The position numbers and the translations under genes are program-made. Below, one piece after another: positions 8,101 to 15,455 of a DNA stretch of 64,000 nucleotides; position 1 is the stretch's first letter, and every line of letters begins with the position of its first letter. The stretch is taken from contig JAZRTT010000037.1 in the NCBI GenBank assembly GCA_045652125.1, positions 1 through 64,000 of the forward strand, given 5' to 3'. The notes beneath the pieces are model-generated. The model saw nothing but the letters and a program-made list of their open reading frames with translations. It did not search any database and had not been told where the DNA came from. This stretch comes from Avoscillospira sp045652125 (GTDB lineage: Bacteria > Bacillota > Clostridia > Oscillospirales > Oscillospiraceae).

Positions 8101-9172
8101 TCATATTTTCGATGTACTGGAAAGCGGCGATGTGAACTTCATTGTCTATACCGGCGACCTGGTGGTTTCCATGTATGACCATTTCCGCGTCCTGCACCGC
8201 AGAGCCATGCAGCTGTCCATTCCCTGCCTGACCTCTTTGGATACAGCCAATGCATTGGCCGATATTATGGCCAGCCGATTTACGCAGGACAATACGGAAC
8301 TGGTGGATATCAACCATATGCGTGCCAGTCATACCCAACTGAAGTTCTATAAAATGGAAGGCGCCGGCAATGACTTTATCCTTTTTGACAATCGGGAGGG
8401 AATCATCAATTGCCCCGAATCTCTGTGCATTTCCGAATGCGACCGAAATTACGGAATCGGTGCCGATGGCATTTGTCTCATTGAAAATTCCGAGGTTGCC
8501 GATGCCAAACTGATCTTCTTCAATCGGGATGGCAGCCGCGGTGCTATGGCAGGCAACTGCCTCCGCTTTGCCGGTAAATTCCTGTATGACAACGGCATTG
8601 TGACCCGGGATGAGATCTCGCTGGAGACCCCTGTGGGGATCCGACAACTGAAGCTGTATGTCACCAACGGGAAAGTCTCTACTGTGGATGTCGGCATGGG
8701 ACAGCCCGACTTGAATCCCATGAGTCTGCCCTGTACCATCCCGGAGAAAAAATTGGTCAGTTATCCGGCAGTTATCGGCGGCAGAAAATGGGAGATCACC
8801 TGTGTCAGCATGGGCAACCCCCATTGTGTGGTGTTCTGCCCCGAGATAGGTTCTCTGGACTTGGAGGTGCTGGGCCCGCAGTTTGAAAATGCTCCCATTT
8901 TCCCGGAACGCACCAACACGGAATTCGTCCGGGTGGTCAACCGGAACACCCTGAAAATGCGGTGCTACGAACGGGGAAGCGGAGAGACGCTTGCTTGCGG
9001 AACCGGTGCCTGTGCGGCTGTGGTGGCTGCTGTGGAAAACGGTTTTTGCCCAATGGACGAAGAGATCACCGTTCAGGTCAAGGGCGGCGAACTGTACGTC
9101 CGCTATACCGAGGAAGGTGTTTCTCTGGCAGGCAATGCCCGATTGGTTTACACCGGCGAAATGGAATACTAA
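5138..9172 (+). CDS. carB: fusion: carbamoyl-phosphate synthase large subunit - diaminopimelate epimerase domain
   Basis: 1344 residues, about 280 longer than a usual CarB. Residues 1 to about 1060 form a complete CarB: two homologous ATP-grasp halves (starts 'KVLVIGSGPIVIGQAAEFDY' and 'MVLGSGPIRIGQGIEFDYSS') and an MGS-like allosteric domain (about 925-1055). The CarB end 'ELVDINHMR' runs straight into a full-length DapF domain (about 1061-1344): 'FYKMEGAGNDFI', 'SMGNPHCV', 'YERGSGETLACGTGACAA'. DapF interconverts LL- and meso-diaminopimelate for lysine and peptidoglycan. The second catalytic Cys is present (C1287); at the first, the usual C-G-N-G/A-x-R is A1138-G-N-C1141-L-R, so the Cys is replaced by Ala with a Cys three residues on. 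No stop or clear ribosome binding site separates the parts. Whether the epimerase works is uncertain. Confidence 0.93.
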   Translation: MPLNPQIKKVLVIGSGPIVIGQAAEFDYAGAQACRVLKEAGLDVVLVNSNPATIMTDNAMADEIYLEPLTSQTIKRIIEKEKPDSMLAGLGGQVGLTIAMELNQEGFLQRHNVRLLGTNADSISRAEDRQLFKDTMDEIGQPTIASDIAQTLEDALAVAARIGYPVIVRPAFTLGGAGGGVAYTEEELRIVARTGLDVSPITQILVERYIKGWKEVEFETMRDAAGNAIAVCSMENFDPVGVHTGDSIVVAPALTLAQKEYQMLRKAALDIVEALQIVGGCNCQFALNPESFEYAVIEVNPRVSRSSALASKATGYPIAKITTKVALGYTLDEITNDITGKTCACFEPAVDYVVVKFPKWPFDKFYGSSRELGTQMKATGEVMSIAPSFEMAIMKAVRGAEIGLDTLNAKPVSDEPLAQRLEHQDDRRLFTVFEALKAGWSVDDIHSITMIDEWFLSKLLNLAEFEQSIAGVPLDKKEYMKAKKMGYPDKALERITGHELPPKKWAYYKMVDTCAAEYNATTPYFYSTFDNFCEARRFRRSGRPVVMVLGSGPIRIGQGIEFDYSSVHCVWTLKELGYDVVIVNNNPETVSTDYDTADRLYFEPLCPEDVMNIIEVEKPVGVVVAFGGQTAIKLTEFLDKNGVQILGTSQDSIDLAEDRERFDALLEEFSIRRPKGMGVQSLEDALNAAKTLEYPVLLRPSYVIGGQNMVIAHNDEDVRVYMEMILAQGIENPVLVDKYMSGIELEVDVISDGVDVLIPGIMRHVERAGVHSGDSIAVYPPYGMTDRMIENVVSVSTELALAMKTKGLLNIQYLFYNGKLYVIEVNPRASRTIPYISKVTGVPMVDLATRVMMGQALKDLGYGTGLYPTPPYYCVKVPVFSFEKLSDANSRLGPEMKSTGEALGLGRTMTEALFKGLTSSGIRVASVQPGERLGALISVDDHDLLEVVGLAKKLDDLGVAMYATPKTALAIEKLGIQVHQVKSIKESDHIFDVLESGDVNFIVYTGDLVVSMYDHFRVLHRRAMQLSIPCLTSLDTANALADIMASRFTQDNTELVDINHMRASHTQLKFYKMEGAGNDFILFDNREGIINCPESLCISECDRNYGIGADGICLIENSEVADAKLIFFNRDGSRGAMAGNCLRFAGKFLYDNGIVTRDEISLETPVGIRQLKLYVTNGKVSTVDVGMGQPDLNPMSLPCTIPEKKLVSYPAVIGGRKWEITCVSMGNPHCVVFCPEIGSLDLEVLGPQFENAPIFPERTNTEFVRVVNRNTLKMRCYERGSGETLACGTGACAAVVAAVENGFCPMDEEITVQVKGGELYVRYTEEGVSLAGNARLVYTGEMEY

Positions 9173-9177
9173 AAGCG

Positions 9178-9217
9178 AAAATGACGTTGCCTGTTTTTAT
9201 GGGCAGCGTCATTTTTT
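9178..9217 (+). terminator. intrinsic terminator of the car operon
   Basis: AAATGACGTTGCC pairs with GGGCAGCGTCATTT, with small mismatches, followed by a T run. Confidence 0.85.
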
Positions 9218-9229
9218 CCAAAATTTATC

Positions 9230-9258
9230 TTGACTTTTTTCGGGAGAGCGTGTATAGT
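9230..9258 (+). promoter_or_regulatory. predicted sigma-A promoter of feoAB
   Basis: TTGACT (9230-9235), 17 bases, TATAGT (9253-9258), 29 bases before the ATG. I did not see a convincing Fur-type palindrome over it. Confidence 0.75.
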
Positions 9259-9287
9259 TAGTCATAACAAACTTCGGAGGAAAATAT

Positions 9288-11636
9288 ATGACGCTAAAGG
9301 ACTTACAAGTGGGGCAGAGTGCCGAGATCCTGTCCGTAGGCGGCAGCGGTATACTGCGGCAGCACTTTTTGGATATGGGTGTCATTCCCGGTGCGGAAGT
9401 AACGCTTATAAAGCTGGCCCCTATGGGAGATCCCATGGAACTGCGGCTACACGGTTATGAATTGACCCTGCGTTTGGATGATGCGGCGCAGATTGAAGTG
9501 ACTGTGGTAGATAAAACGCAAGAGGAAGCGGCCCTGCCCGCCCGCAGGACGACAACAAGCCATCCCGGTTTGGGGCAGAATGGGATCTATCACATCAAGT
9601 CCGATGGCATTGTTCTGCCGGAAGGGGAGACGTTGACCTTTGCTCTGGCAGGAAATCAAAACTGCGGCAAGACCACGCTGTTCAACCAGCTTACGGGTGC
9701 CAATCAACATGTGGGCAACTTTCCGGGTGTTACGGTGGATCGTAAAGATGGTGGAATTCGCGGGTTTGAACATACTTTGGTAACAGATCTGCCGGGCATT
9801 TATTCCATGTCCCCCTATTCCGGTGAAGAATTGGTGACCCGGAGGTTTCTGCTGGAAGAGAAGCCGAAGGCCATTATCAACATTGTAGATGCCACAAATA
9901 TTGAACGAAATCTCTACCTGACCATGCAGCTCATGGAACTGGATGTACCCATGGTGCTGGCGCTGAACATGATGGATGAAGTCAAAGCAAACAGCGGTGT
10001 CATCCGGGTGAATGAACTGGAGCGGATTCTTGGCATACCCGTTATTCCCATTTCGGCCATTCGTGGAGAAGGTGTTGGAGAACTTGCAGATCATGCCGTT
10101 CATGTGGCAAGGCATCAGGAGCGTCCGGGGCGGCAGGATTTTTGCGACCCGCTGGACCATGGTGGGGCAGTTCATCGGTGCCTGCATGCAATCATGCACC
10201 TGATCGAAGATCATGCCCGCAGAGCCGGGCTTCCCAAACGGTTTGCCGCCAGCAAGCTGGCAGAGGGAGACCGGACGATTTTGGACCTGCTTTCGCTGGA
10301 TGACAATGAACAAGATGCGTTAGAGCACATTATCTGCCAGATGGAACAGGAGCGTGGTCTGGATCGGGCGGCTGCCATGGCGGATATGCGCTATCAGTTT
10401 ATTGAAAGTGTCTGCCGAGAGACTGTTGTAAAGCCAAGAGAATCCAAAGGTCATGCCAGAAGTCAGCGGCTGGATCGGATCTTAACGGGGAAATATACGG
10501 CCATTCCTGCCTTTTTTGGCATTATGGCATTGGTGTTTTGGCTCACCTTCGGTGTTATCGGTGTCTGGCTTTCGAATCTGCTGGAAATGGGCATTGCCGC
10601 AGTAACGGGCATGGTGGATATGGGATTGACGGCCTACGGCCTGAACCCGGTGATCCAGTCTCTTATCATTGACGGTATTTTCAACGGTGTGGGCAGTGTT
10701 CTCGGCTTTTTGCCTGTGATCATCACTTTGTTTTTCTTCCTGTCCATTCTGGAGGACAGCGGCTATATGGCTCGGGTGGCATTTGTTATGGATAAGCTGC
10801 TGAGAAAAATCGGCCTCTCGGGAAGAAGCATCGTTCCCATGCTCATTGGCTTTGGCTGTACGGTCACCGGTGTTATGGCGACACGAACATTGCCTTCGGA
10901 GCGGGATCGGAAGATGACCATTTTGCTCACGCCTTTTATGAGCTGTACGGCAAAGGTGCCGATCTATGCGTTCTTCACGGCTGCATTTTTCCCGGAACAC
11001 GGTGCCTTGGTCATGACAGCACTGTACTTTGGCGGCATTCTGATGGGCATTCTCATGGCTCTGCTTCTGCGGGGCACAATGTTCCGGGGAGAGCCGGTTC
11101 CCTTTGTTATGGAGCTGCCCAACTATCGGCTGCCCAGCCCCCGGAGCGTAGCAATGCTCCTTTGGGAAAAGGCAAAGGATTTTCTGGTTCGGGCTTTTAC
11201 GGTGATCTTTGTGGCGACCATTGTGATTTGGTTCCTGCAAAGCTTCGATCTGCAGCTGAATTTGGTGACGGATTCCCGATCCAGCCTGTTGGCAGTCCTG
11301 GCCGGATGGATCGCACCGATTTTCAGTCCTCTGGGCTTCGGTAACTGGCAAATCTCCACGGCTCTGATCACCGGCTTTATGGCCAAGGAAAGTGTGGTTT
11401 CTACCTTGAGCGTCCTTCTGGGCGGCATGAGCCCCGCAGAATTTATGACACCGCTGACGGCAGTCGGTCTGTTGGTATTTACTCTGCTTTATACACCCTG
11501 CGTGGCTGCGGTATCCTGCGTAAAACGGGAACTTGGCGGCCGTTGGGCATGGGGTGTGGTCGTGGGACAATGTGCTGTGGCTTGGGTGGCTGCATTGTTG
11601 GTTCGCACGGCAGGTTTGCTGATGGGGGTCGTATGA
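9288..11636 (+). CDS. feoB: ferrous iron transporter, FeoA-FeoB fusion
   Basis: 782 residues. Residues 1-75 form a FeoA SH3-like domain ('MTLKDLQVGQSAEILSVG'). After a linker comes the FeoB cytosolic GTPase: G1 'GNQNCGKT' (about 122-129), G2 Thr in 'NFPGVTVD', G3 'DLPG' and G4 'NMMD'. A helical guanine-dissociation-inhibitor-like region follows, then the polytopic membrane part with two Gate repeats ('IVPMLIGFGCTVTGVMATRT', 'MAKESVVSTLSVLLG'). FeoB imports Fe(II) under anaerobic conditions. FeoA is usually a separate protein; here it is fused. The start follows GGAGG. The stop overlaps the next small gene (ATGATG). Confidence 0.96.
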   Translation: MTLKDLQVGQSAEILSVGGSGILRQHFLDMGVIPGAEVTLIKLAPMGDPMELRLHGYELTLRLDDAAQIEVTVVDKTQEEAALPARRTTTSHPGLGQNGIYHIKSDGIVLPEGETLTFALAGNQNCGKTTLFNQLTGANQHVGNFPGVTVDRKDGGIRGFEHTLVTDLPGIYSMSPYSGEELVTRRFLLEEKPKAIINIVDATNIERNLYLTMQLMELDVPMVLALNMMDEVKANSGVIRVNELERILGIPVIPISAIRGEGVGELADHAVHVARHQERPGRQDFCDPLDHGGAVHRCLHAIMHLIEDHARRAGLPKRFAASKLAEGDRTILDLLSLDDNEQDALEHIICQMEQERGLDRAAAMADMRYQFIESVCRETVVKPRESKGHARSQRLDRILTGKYTAIPAFFGIMALVFWLTFGVIGVWLSNLLEMGIAAVTGMVDMGLTAYGLNPVIQSLIIDGIFNGVGSVLGFLPVIITLFFFLSILEDSGYMARVAFVMDKLLRKIGLSGRSIVPMLIGFGCTVTGVMATRTLPSERDRKMTILLTPFMSCTAKVPIYAFFTAAFFPEHGALVMTALYFGGILMGILMALLLRGTMFRGEPVPFVMELPNYRLPSPRSVAMLLWEKAKDFLVRAFTVIFVATIVIWFLQSFDLQLNLVTDSRSSLLAVLAGWIAPIFSPLGFGNWQISTALITGFMAKESVVSTLSVLLGGMSPAEFMTPLTAVGLLVFTLLYTPCVAAVSCVKRELGGRWAWGVVVGQCAVAWVAALLVRTAGLLMGVV

Positions 11637-11773
11637 TGGAAATTTTAATTCTGATTCTTGTCGCCGCGGCACTGTTTTTTGCCTTGCGTCATATGAAAAC
11701 ACACAAGACTTGCTGCGGAGGTAATTGTGCCGGCTGCACCATGGATTGCAAAACAAAGGAGAGACAGGCGTGA
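11633..11773 (+). CDS. FeoB-associated Cys-rich membrane protein
   Basis: 46 residues: one N-terminal transmembrane helix ('MMEILILILVAAALFFALR') followed by a short tail with a Cys cluster ('CCGGNCAGCTMDC'). This matches the small Cys-rich proteins commonly encoded after feoB in Firmicutes. They are thought to sit in the membrane beside FeoB and possibly handle iron, but no mechanism is established. The start ATG overlaps the feoB stop, so translation is probably coupled; a second ATG follows immediately at 11636. Confidence 0.85.
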   Translation: MMEILILILVAAALFFALRHMKTHKTCCGGNCAGCTMDCKTKERQA

Positions 11774-11991
11774 AAGAGTACGAGGTTTTGGTGGAGTATA
11801 TAAATCCCTGCGGCGGTGACAAATATGCTCAAAAGGAATTTATGGACATAGAGACCGACAGCCCTGAAAAATGGGTTCGGGAAAACGGAAGGTATCCGAT
11901 TTTGAATGTAGGGAAAAATACCGACGGAGATCTGGTTTTTATGACCGGTGACGGCAAAGGGAATATGGCCCGCTACACCTTTACGGAATAA
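11770..11991 (+). CDS. small hypothetical protein in the feo operon
   Basis: 73 residues from a GTG at 11770 that overlaps the preceding stop (GTGA) and follows GGAGAG. It reads 'VKEYEVLVEYINPCGGD' and ends 'GKGNMARYTFTE'. It is soluble, acidic and probably a small beta-rich fold with a single Cys. I do not recognise a characterised family. Tight overlap with the feo genes and the terminator just after it place it in the iron-uptake operon. Confidence 0.7.
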   Translation: MKEYEVLVEYINPCGGDKYAQKEFMDIETDSPEKWVRENGRYPILNVGKNTDGDLVFMTGDGKGNMARYTFTE

Positions 11992-11994
11992 GGG

Positions 11995-12032
11995 AAAACG
12001 GATTGCTTTCAGACAGAGCAATCCGTTTTTTT
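11995..12032 (+). terminator. intrinsic terminator of the feo operon
   Basis: AACGGATTGCT (11997-12007) pairs with AGCAATCCGTT (12017-12027), followed by a T run. Confidence 0.9.
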
Positions 12033-12045
12033 GTATGCAAACTTC

Positions 12046-12074
12046 TTGTCATAAAAGATGGTTCGTGGTAGAAT
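12046..12074 (+). promoter_or_regulatory. predicted sigma-A promoter of malQ
   Basis: TTGTCA (12046-12051), 17 bases, TAGAAT (12069-12074); the ATG lies 31 bases on. Confidence 0.65.
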
Positions 12075-12105
12075 ATAGCGACTGTGTAGAAAAGGAGATA
12101 CTGCG

Positions 12106-13644
12106 ATGAGACGTTCCGCCGGCATATTGCTGCCCGTATTCAGCCTGCCTTCTGCCTATGGAATCGGGTGTTTTTCTCAAGAGGCATATGATTTTGTAGA
12201 TTGGCTGGCAGATTGCGGTCAGACCTATTGGCAGATTCTTCCTTTGGGACCCACCGGATACGGTGCTTCAGCCGATTCTCCCTATCAGTCCTTTTCTGCG
12301 TTTGCCGGCAATCCCTATTTTATCAGTCTGGAGACTTTGATGGAAGATGGGGTGCTGACAAAAGAAGAATGTGAAGAATTGGATTTTGGCGCAGATCCCT
12401 GCAGGGTAGACTATGAGAAACTCCATGAAAACCGAATGGTGCTGCTGCAGCGCGCCTATTCCAGAAGCGATATCAGTCAAAACCCCGACTACCGGCAGTT
12501 TATAGAGGAAAATGCATGGTGGCTGGAGGATTACGCTTTGTTTATGGCGGTAAGACAGTTTTTTGGAGAAGTACCGTGGAATCAGTGGCCGGAGGATATC
12601 CGATTTCATTGGGATTTGGCGCTGGAGCATTATCGTCGGGAACTGTATTTTGAAATAGAGTTTCATCGGTATCTCCAATTTCAGTTCTTCCGTCAATGGA
12701 AGCGGCTGAAGGAGTATGCCAACAAAAAACATATTTCCATTGTGGGAGATATTCCCATTTATGTCTCACCGGATAGTGCCGATGTCTGGGCACACCCGGA
12801 ATTATTCCAGCTGAATGAAAACAGAGAGCAGTTGGCAGGTGCCGGCTGTCCGCCGGATGCCTATTCTGCCGACGGGCAGCTGTGGGGCAATCCTCTGTAT
12901 CGGTGGGAATATCACACAGATACCGGCTATCAATGGTGGGTTGCACGAATGGCGCAGAGTTTTCGCCTCTATGATGTGGTGCGGCTGGATCATTTCCGCG
13001 GCTTTGATCAATATTTTTCCATCCCTGCCGGCAGCAAAACGGCAGCGAAGGGTACATGGCAGCCCGGCCCCGGCATGGAACTGTTTCACAGGATCGAGGA
13101 ATGTCTCGGACCCGGCAGGATCGTTGCGGAGGATCTGGGGCATATGACCGATTCGGTTCGGAATATGGTGCGGGAAAGCGGTTACCCCAATATGAAAGTG
13201 CTGTCCTTCGCATTTGATTTGGAAGATATTGGCTTTTCCAACGAGCATCTGCCTCACAACTACGGTGAAAACTGCTTTGTTTATACCGGAACGCATGACA
13301 ATGAGCCTTTGGTGGGCTGGCTGCAGGGCCGTTCTGAAGAAGAACTGCAGCTGATTCGCGATTATGTGGCAGATCAGACCACACCGGGAAAGGATTTGTA
13401 TAAAAATCTGATCCGTCTGGCAATGTTCTGCTGTGCAGCAACCTGTATCGTCCCCATGCAGGATTATCTGGGGCTGGGCAATGAAAGCAGAATCAACCAG
13501 CCCGGTACGGTGGTTGGAAACTGGAGCTGGCGAATGGAGAAGAACGCACCGACCGGCTTGCTGCAGCGGGAGATTCTGGCTGTCACCAAACGCTACGGCC
13601 GTATGAACTGGAATACTGCGGAAAAAAGGGAAAATTGCAAATAA
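12106..13644 (+). CDS. malQ: 4-alpha-glucanotransferase (amylomaltase)
   Basis: 512 residues, the usual length for a GH77 amylomaltase, which transfers alpha-1,4-glucan chains between malto-oligosaccharides in the cytoplasm. Family blocks seen: 'QILPLGPTGYGASADSPYQS', 'GDIPIYVSPDSADVWAHPEL', the nucleophile region 'RLDHFRGF', the acid/base 'AEDLG' and 'THDNEPLVGW'. The start follows AAGGAGA. It is a single-gene unit with its own promoter and no other maltose or glycogen gene beside it, so it probably serves general glycogen and maltodextrin turnover. Confidence 0.95.
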   Translation: MRRSAGILLPVFSLPSAYGIGCFSQEAYDFVDWLADCGQTYWQILPLGPTGYGASADSPYQSFSAFAGNPYFISLETLMEDGVLTKEECEELDFGADPCRVDYEKLHENRMVLLQRAYSRSDISQNPDYRQFIEENAWWLEDYALFMAVRQFFGEVPWNQWPEDIRFHWDLALEHYRRELYFEIEFHRYLQFQFFRQWKRLKEYANKKHISIVGDIPIYVSPDSADVWAHPELFQLNENREQLAGAGCPPDAYSADGQLWGNPLYRWEYHTDTGYQWWVARMAQSFRLYDVVRLDHFRGFDQYFSIPAGSKTAAKGTWQPGPGMELFHRIEECLGPGRIVAEDLGHMTDSVRNMVRESGYPNMKVLSFAFDLEDIGFSNEHLPHNYGENCFVYTGTHDNEPLVGWLQGRSEEELQLIRDYVADQTTPGKDLYKNLIRLAMFCCAATCIVPMQDYLGLGNESRINQPGTVVGNWSWRMEKNAPTGLLQREILAVTKRYGRMNWNTAEKRENCK

Positions 13645-13647
13645 TGA

Positions 13648-13676
13648 TTGACTTTAGCGATTAAAAGTGCTAAACT
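13648..13676 (+). promoter_or_regulatory. predicted sigma-A promoter of the aryl-acid operon
   Basis: TTGACT (13648-13653), 17 bases, TAAACT (13671-13676), directly after the malQ stop. It leaves a leader of about 115 bases that contains a strong terminator hairpin. Confidence 0.6.
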
Positions 13677-13745
13677 AAACAGGACAAAGAAAGACCCTGC
13701 CAAACGATTGGACTGTGCTGTTTGATGGTACTGTACATGACATCG

Positions 13746-13780
13746 AAGCCGCTTTCTGCACGTCAGAAGGCGGCTTTTTA
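13746..13780 (+). terminator. terminator hairpin inside the leader of the aryl-acid operon
   Basis: AAGCCGCTTTCTG (13746-13758) and CAGAAGGCGGCTT (13764-13776) form a 13-pair stem with one G-U around a CACGT loop, followed by TTTTT. The CoA-ligase ATG follows 18 bases later and I see no promoter between them, so transcription from 13648 must pass this terminator. An upstream CAAAC...GTTTG pairing (about 13699-13722) could belong to a regulatory fold. I recognise no riboswitch class. Alternatively it simply ends malQ transcription. Confidence 0.75.
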
Positions 13781-13797
13781 TACAAAAGGAGAAGAAA

Positions 13798-15432
13798 ATG
13801 GTTATTACCGATTTATTGGAGCGAAATGCAAGGCTCTTCGGAGCGGAACCTGCGCTGGTAGAGATCAATCCCTCTGAAGAACGGGATAATGCGGTTACCT
13901 GGCGAGACTTTAATCTGATTGAAAATGCCAATCCCGATGCGCCCTACCGCAGAGAACTGACCTGGAAGGATTTTGACCGCAGTGCCAATCGTTTTGCCAA
14001 CCTGCTCTTGAGCCGCGGTTTGAAAAAGGGGACAAAAGTGGCAATTTTGCTGATGAACTGCCTGGAATGGCTGCCGATTTATTTCGGTATCCTCAAGGCC
14101 GGGTGTATCGCTGTTCCTATGAATTTCCGTTATGCCTCCGATGAGATCCAGTACTGTCTGGAGCTGGCAGATGTGGATGTTCTGGTCTTTGGTCCGGAGT
14201 TTGTTACCAGAATGGATGCCATCGTAAACAATGTTCCTCAGGTAAAGATGTTCTATGTCGGAAAAAACGGTCCAGAATACACGGAGGACTGCCTGCGGCT
14301 CATGGGTTACTGTTCCTCCAGTGCCCCTCCCATCTGTATGGAGGAGGATGACCTGGCCGCTATCTACTTTTCCTCCGGTACTACGGGCTTTCCCAAGGCC
14401 ATTCTTCATAACCACCGCGCTCTGATCTGCTCCTGCAAGGTGGAGCAGAACCATCACGGCCAGACCCGGGACGATGTATTCCTGTGCATTCCGCCCCTGT
14501 ACCACACCGGCGCGAAAATGCACTGGTTCGGCTCTCTGCTGTCAGGCTCCAAGGCTGTACTGCTCCGTGGCGTGAAGCCAGAGTGGATCCTGCGGGCGGT
14601 CACGGAAGAAAAATGCACCATTGTCTGGCTTCTGGTGCCATGGGCGCAGGATATGCTCGATGCCATTGAAGATGGCCGCATAGATATCAACGATTATTAT
14701 CTGGATCAGTGGCGACTGATGCATATCGGTGCCCAGCCGGTGCCCCCCAGCCTGATTCATCGCTGGAAAAAAATCTTCCCCCATCACGCTTACGACACCA
14801 ACTACGGCCTGTCCGAGTCCATTGGCCCCGGAGCTGTCCATCTGGGAGTGGAGAATATACACAAGGTCGGCGCTATCGGCAAGGCCGGTTATCTTTGGCA
14901 GACGAAGATCATTGATCCTCAGGGAGAAGAGGTACATAGAGGAGAAGTGGGAGAACTGGCGGTCAAAGGCCCCGGTGTCATGATCTGTTACTACAAAAAT
15001 CAGCAGGCCACAGACGAAGTGCTCCATGGAGACTGGCTCTACACCGGTGATATGGCTCGGGAGGATGAGGATGGATTTATCTATCTGGTCGACCGAAAGA
15101 AAGATGTCATTATTTCCGGCGGTGAGAACCTCTATCCTGTACAGATCGAAGATTATCTGCGCGCCTTTGACAAGATCAAGGACGTGGCGGTGATCGGTTT
15201 GCCCCATCCCCGCCTGGGTGAGATCGCCGCGGCCATTGTGGAGATCAAGGACGGCGTTGCCTGTACGGAGGAGGAGATCGATGCCTTCTGCGAGGGTATG
15301 CCCCGGTACAAGCGTCCCAAGAAGGTCATCTTTGACAAGGTTCCCAGGAATCCCACAGGCAAGATCGAAAAGCCTGTTCTTCGTGAAAAATACTGCAAGG
15401 GCAGACTGGTGGAAGCCCAGATTACGGGTTGA
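13798..15432 (+). CDS. class I adenylate-forming acyl/aryl-CoA ligase
   Basis: 544 residues of the ANL superfamily; activates a carboxylic acid with ATP to an acyl-AMP and then to the CoA thioester. Motifs: P-loop-like 'YFSSGTTGFPKA' (A3), 'YGLSES' (A5), 'LYTGDMAREDEDGFIYLVDR' (A7/A8), 'ISGGENLYPVQIE' and C-terminal 'PRNPTGKIEK' with the catalytic Lys. The substrate cannot be read from sequence, but the operon (symporter, indolepyruvate oxidoreductase, phenylacetate-CoA ligase-like protein) favours an aromatic or branched-chain acid. The start follows AAAGGAG. The next gene starts 23 bases after the stop. Confidence 0.88.
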   Translation: MVITDLLERNARLFGAEPALVEINPSEERDNAVTWRDFNLIENANPDAPYRRELTWKDFDRSANRFANLLLSRGLKKGTKVAILLMNCLEWLPIYFGILKAGCIAVPMNFRYASDEIQYCLELADVDVLVFGPEFVTRMDAIVNNVPQVKMFYVGKNGPEYTEDCLRLMGYCSSSAPPICMEEDDLAAIYFSSGTTGFPKAILHNHRALICSCKVEQNHHGQTRDDVFLCIPPLYHTGAKMHWFGSLLSGSKAVLLRGVKPEWILRAVTEEKCTIVWLLVPWAQDMLDAIEDGRIDINDYYLDQWRLMHIGAQPVPPSLIHRWKKIFPHHAYDTNYGLSESIGPGAVHLGVENIHKVGAIGKAGYLWQTKIIDPQGEEVHRGEVGELAVKGPGVMICYYKNQQATDEVLHGDWLYTGDMAREDEDGFIYLVDRKKDVIISGGENLYPVQIEDYLRAFDKIKDVAVIGLPHPRLGEIAAAIVEIKDGVACTEEEIDAFCEGMPRYKRPKKVIFDKVPRNPTGKIEKPVLREKYCKGRLVEAQITG

Positions 15433-15455
15433 TAGAAGAAGGAAGGTATTTTTCT

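Noticed and set aside
13722..13797. A leader peptide (ATG near 13722) controlling the aryl-acid operon by ribosome stalling
   Set aside because: No ribosome binding site, no run of Trp, Phe or Tyr codons, and the frame runs on into the ligase gene out of register.
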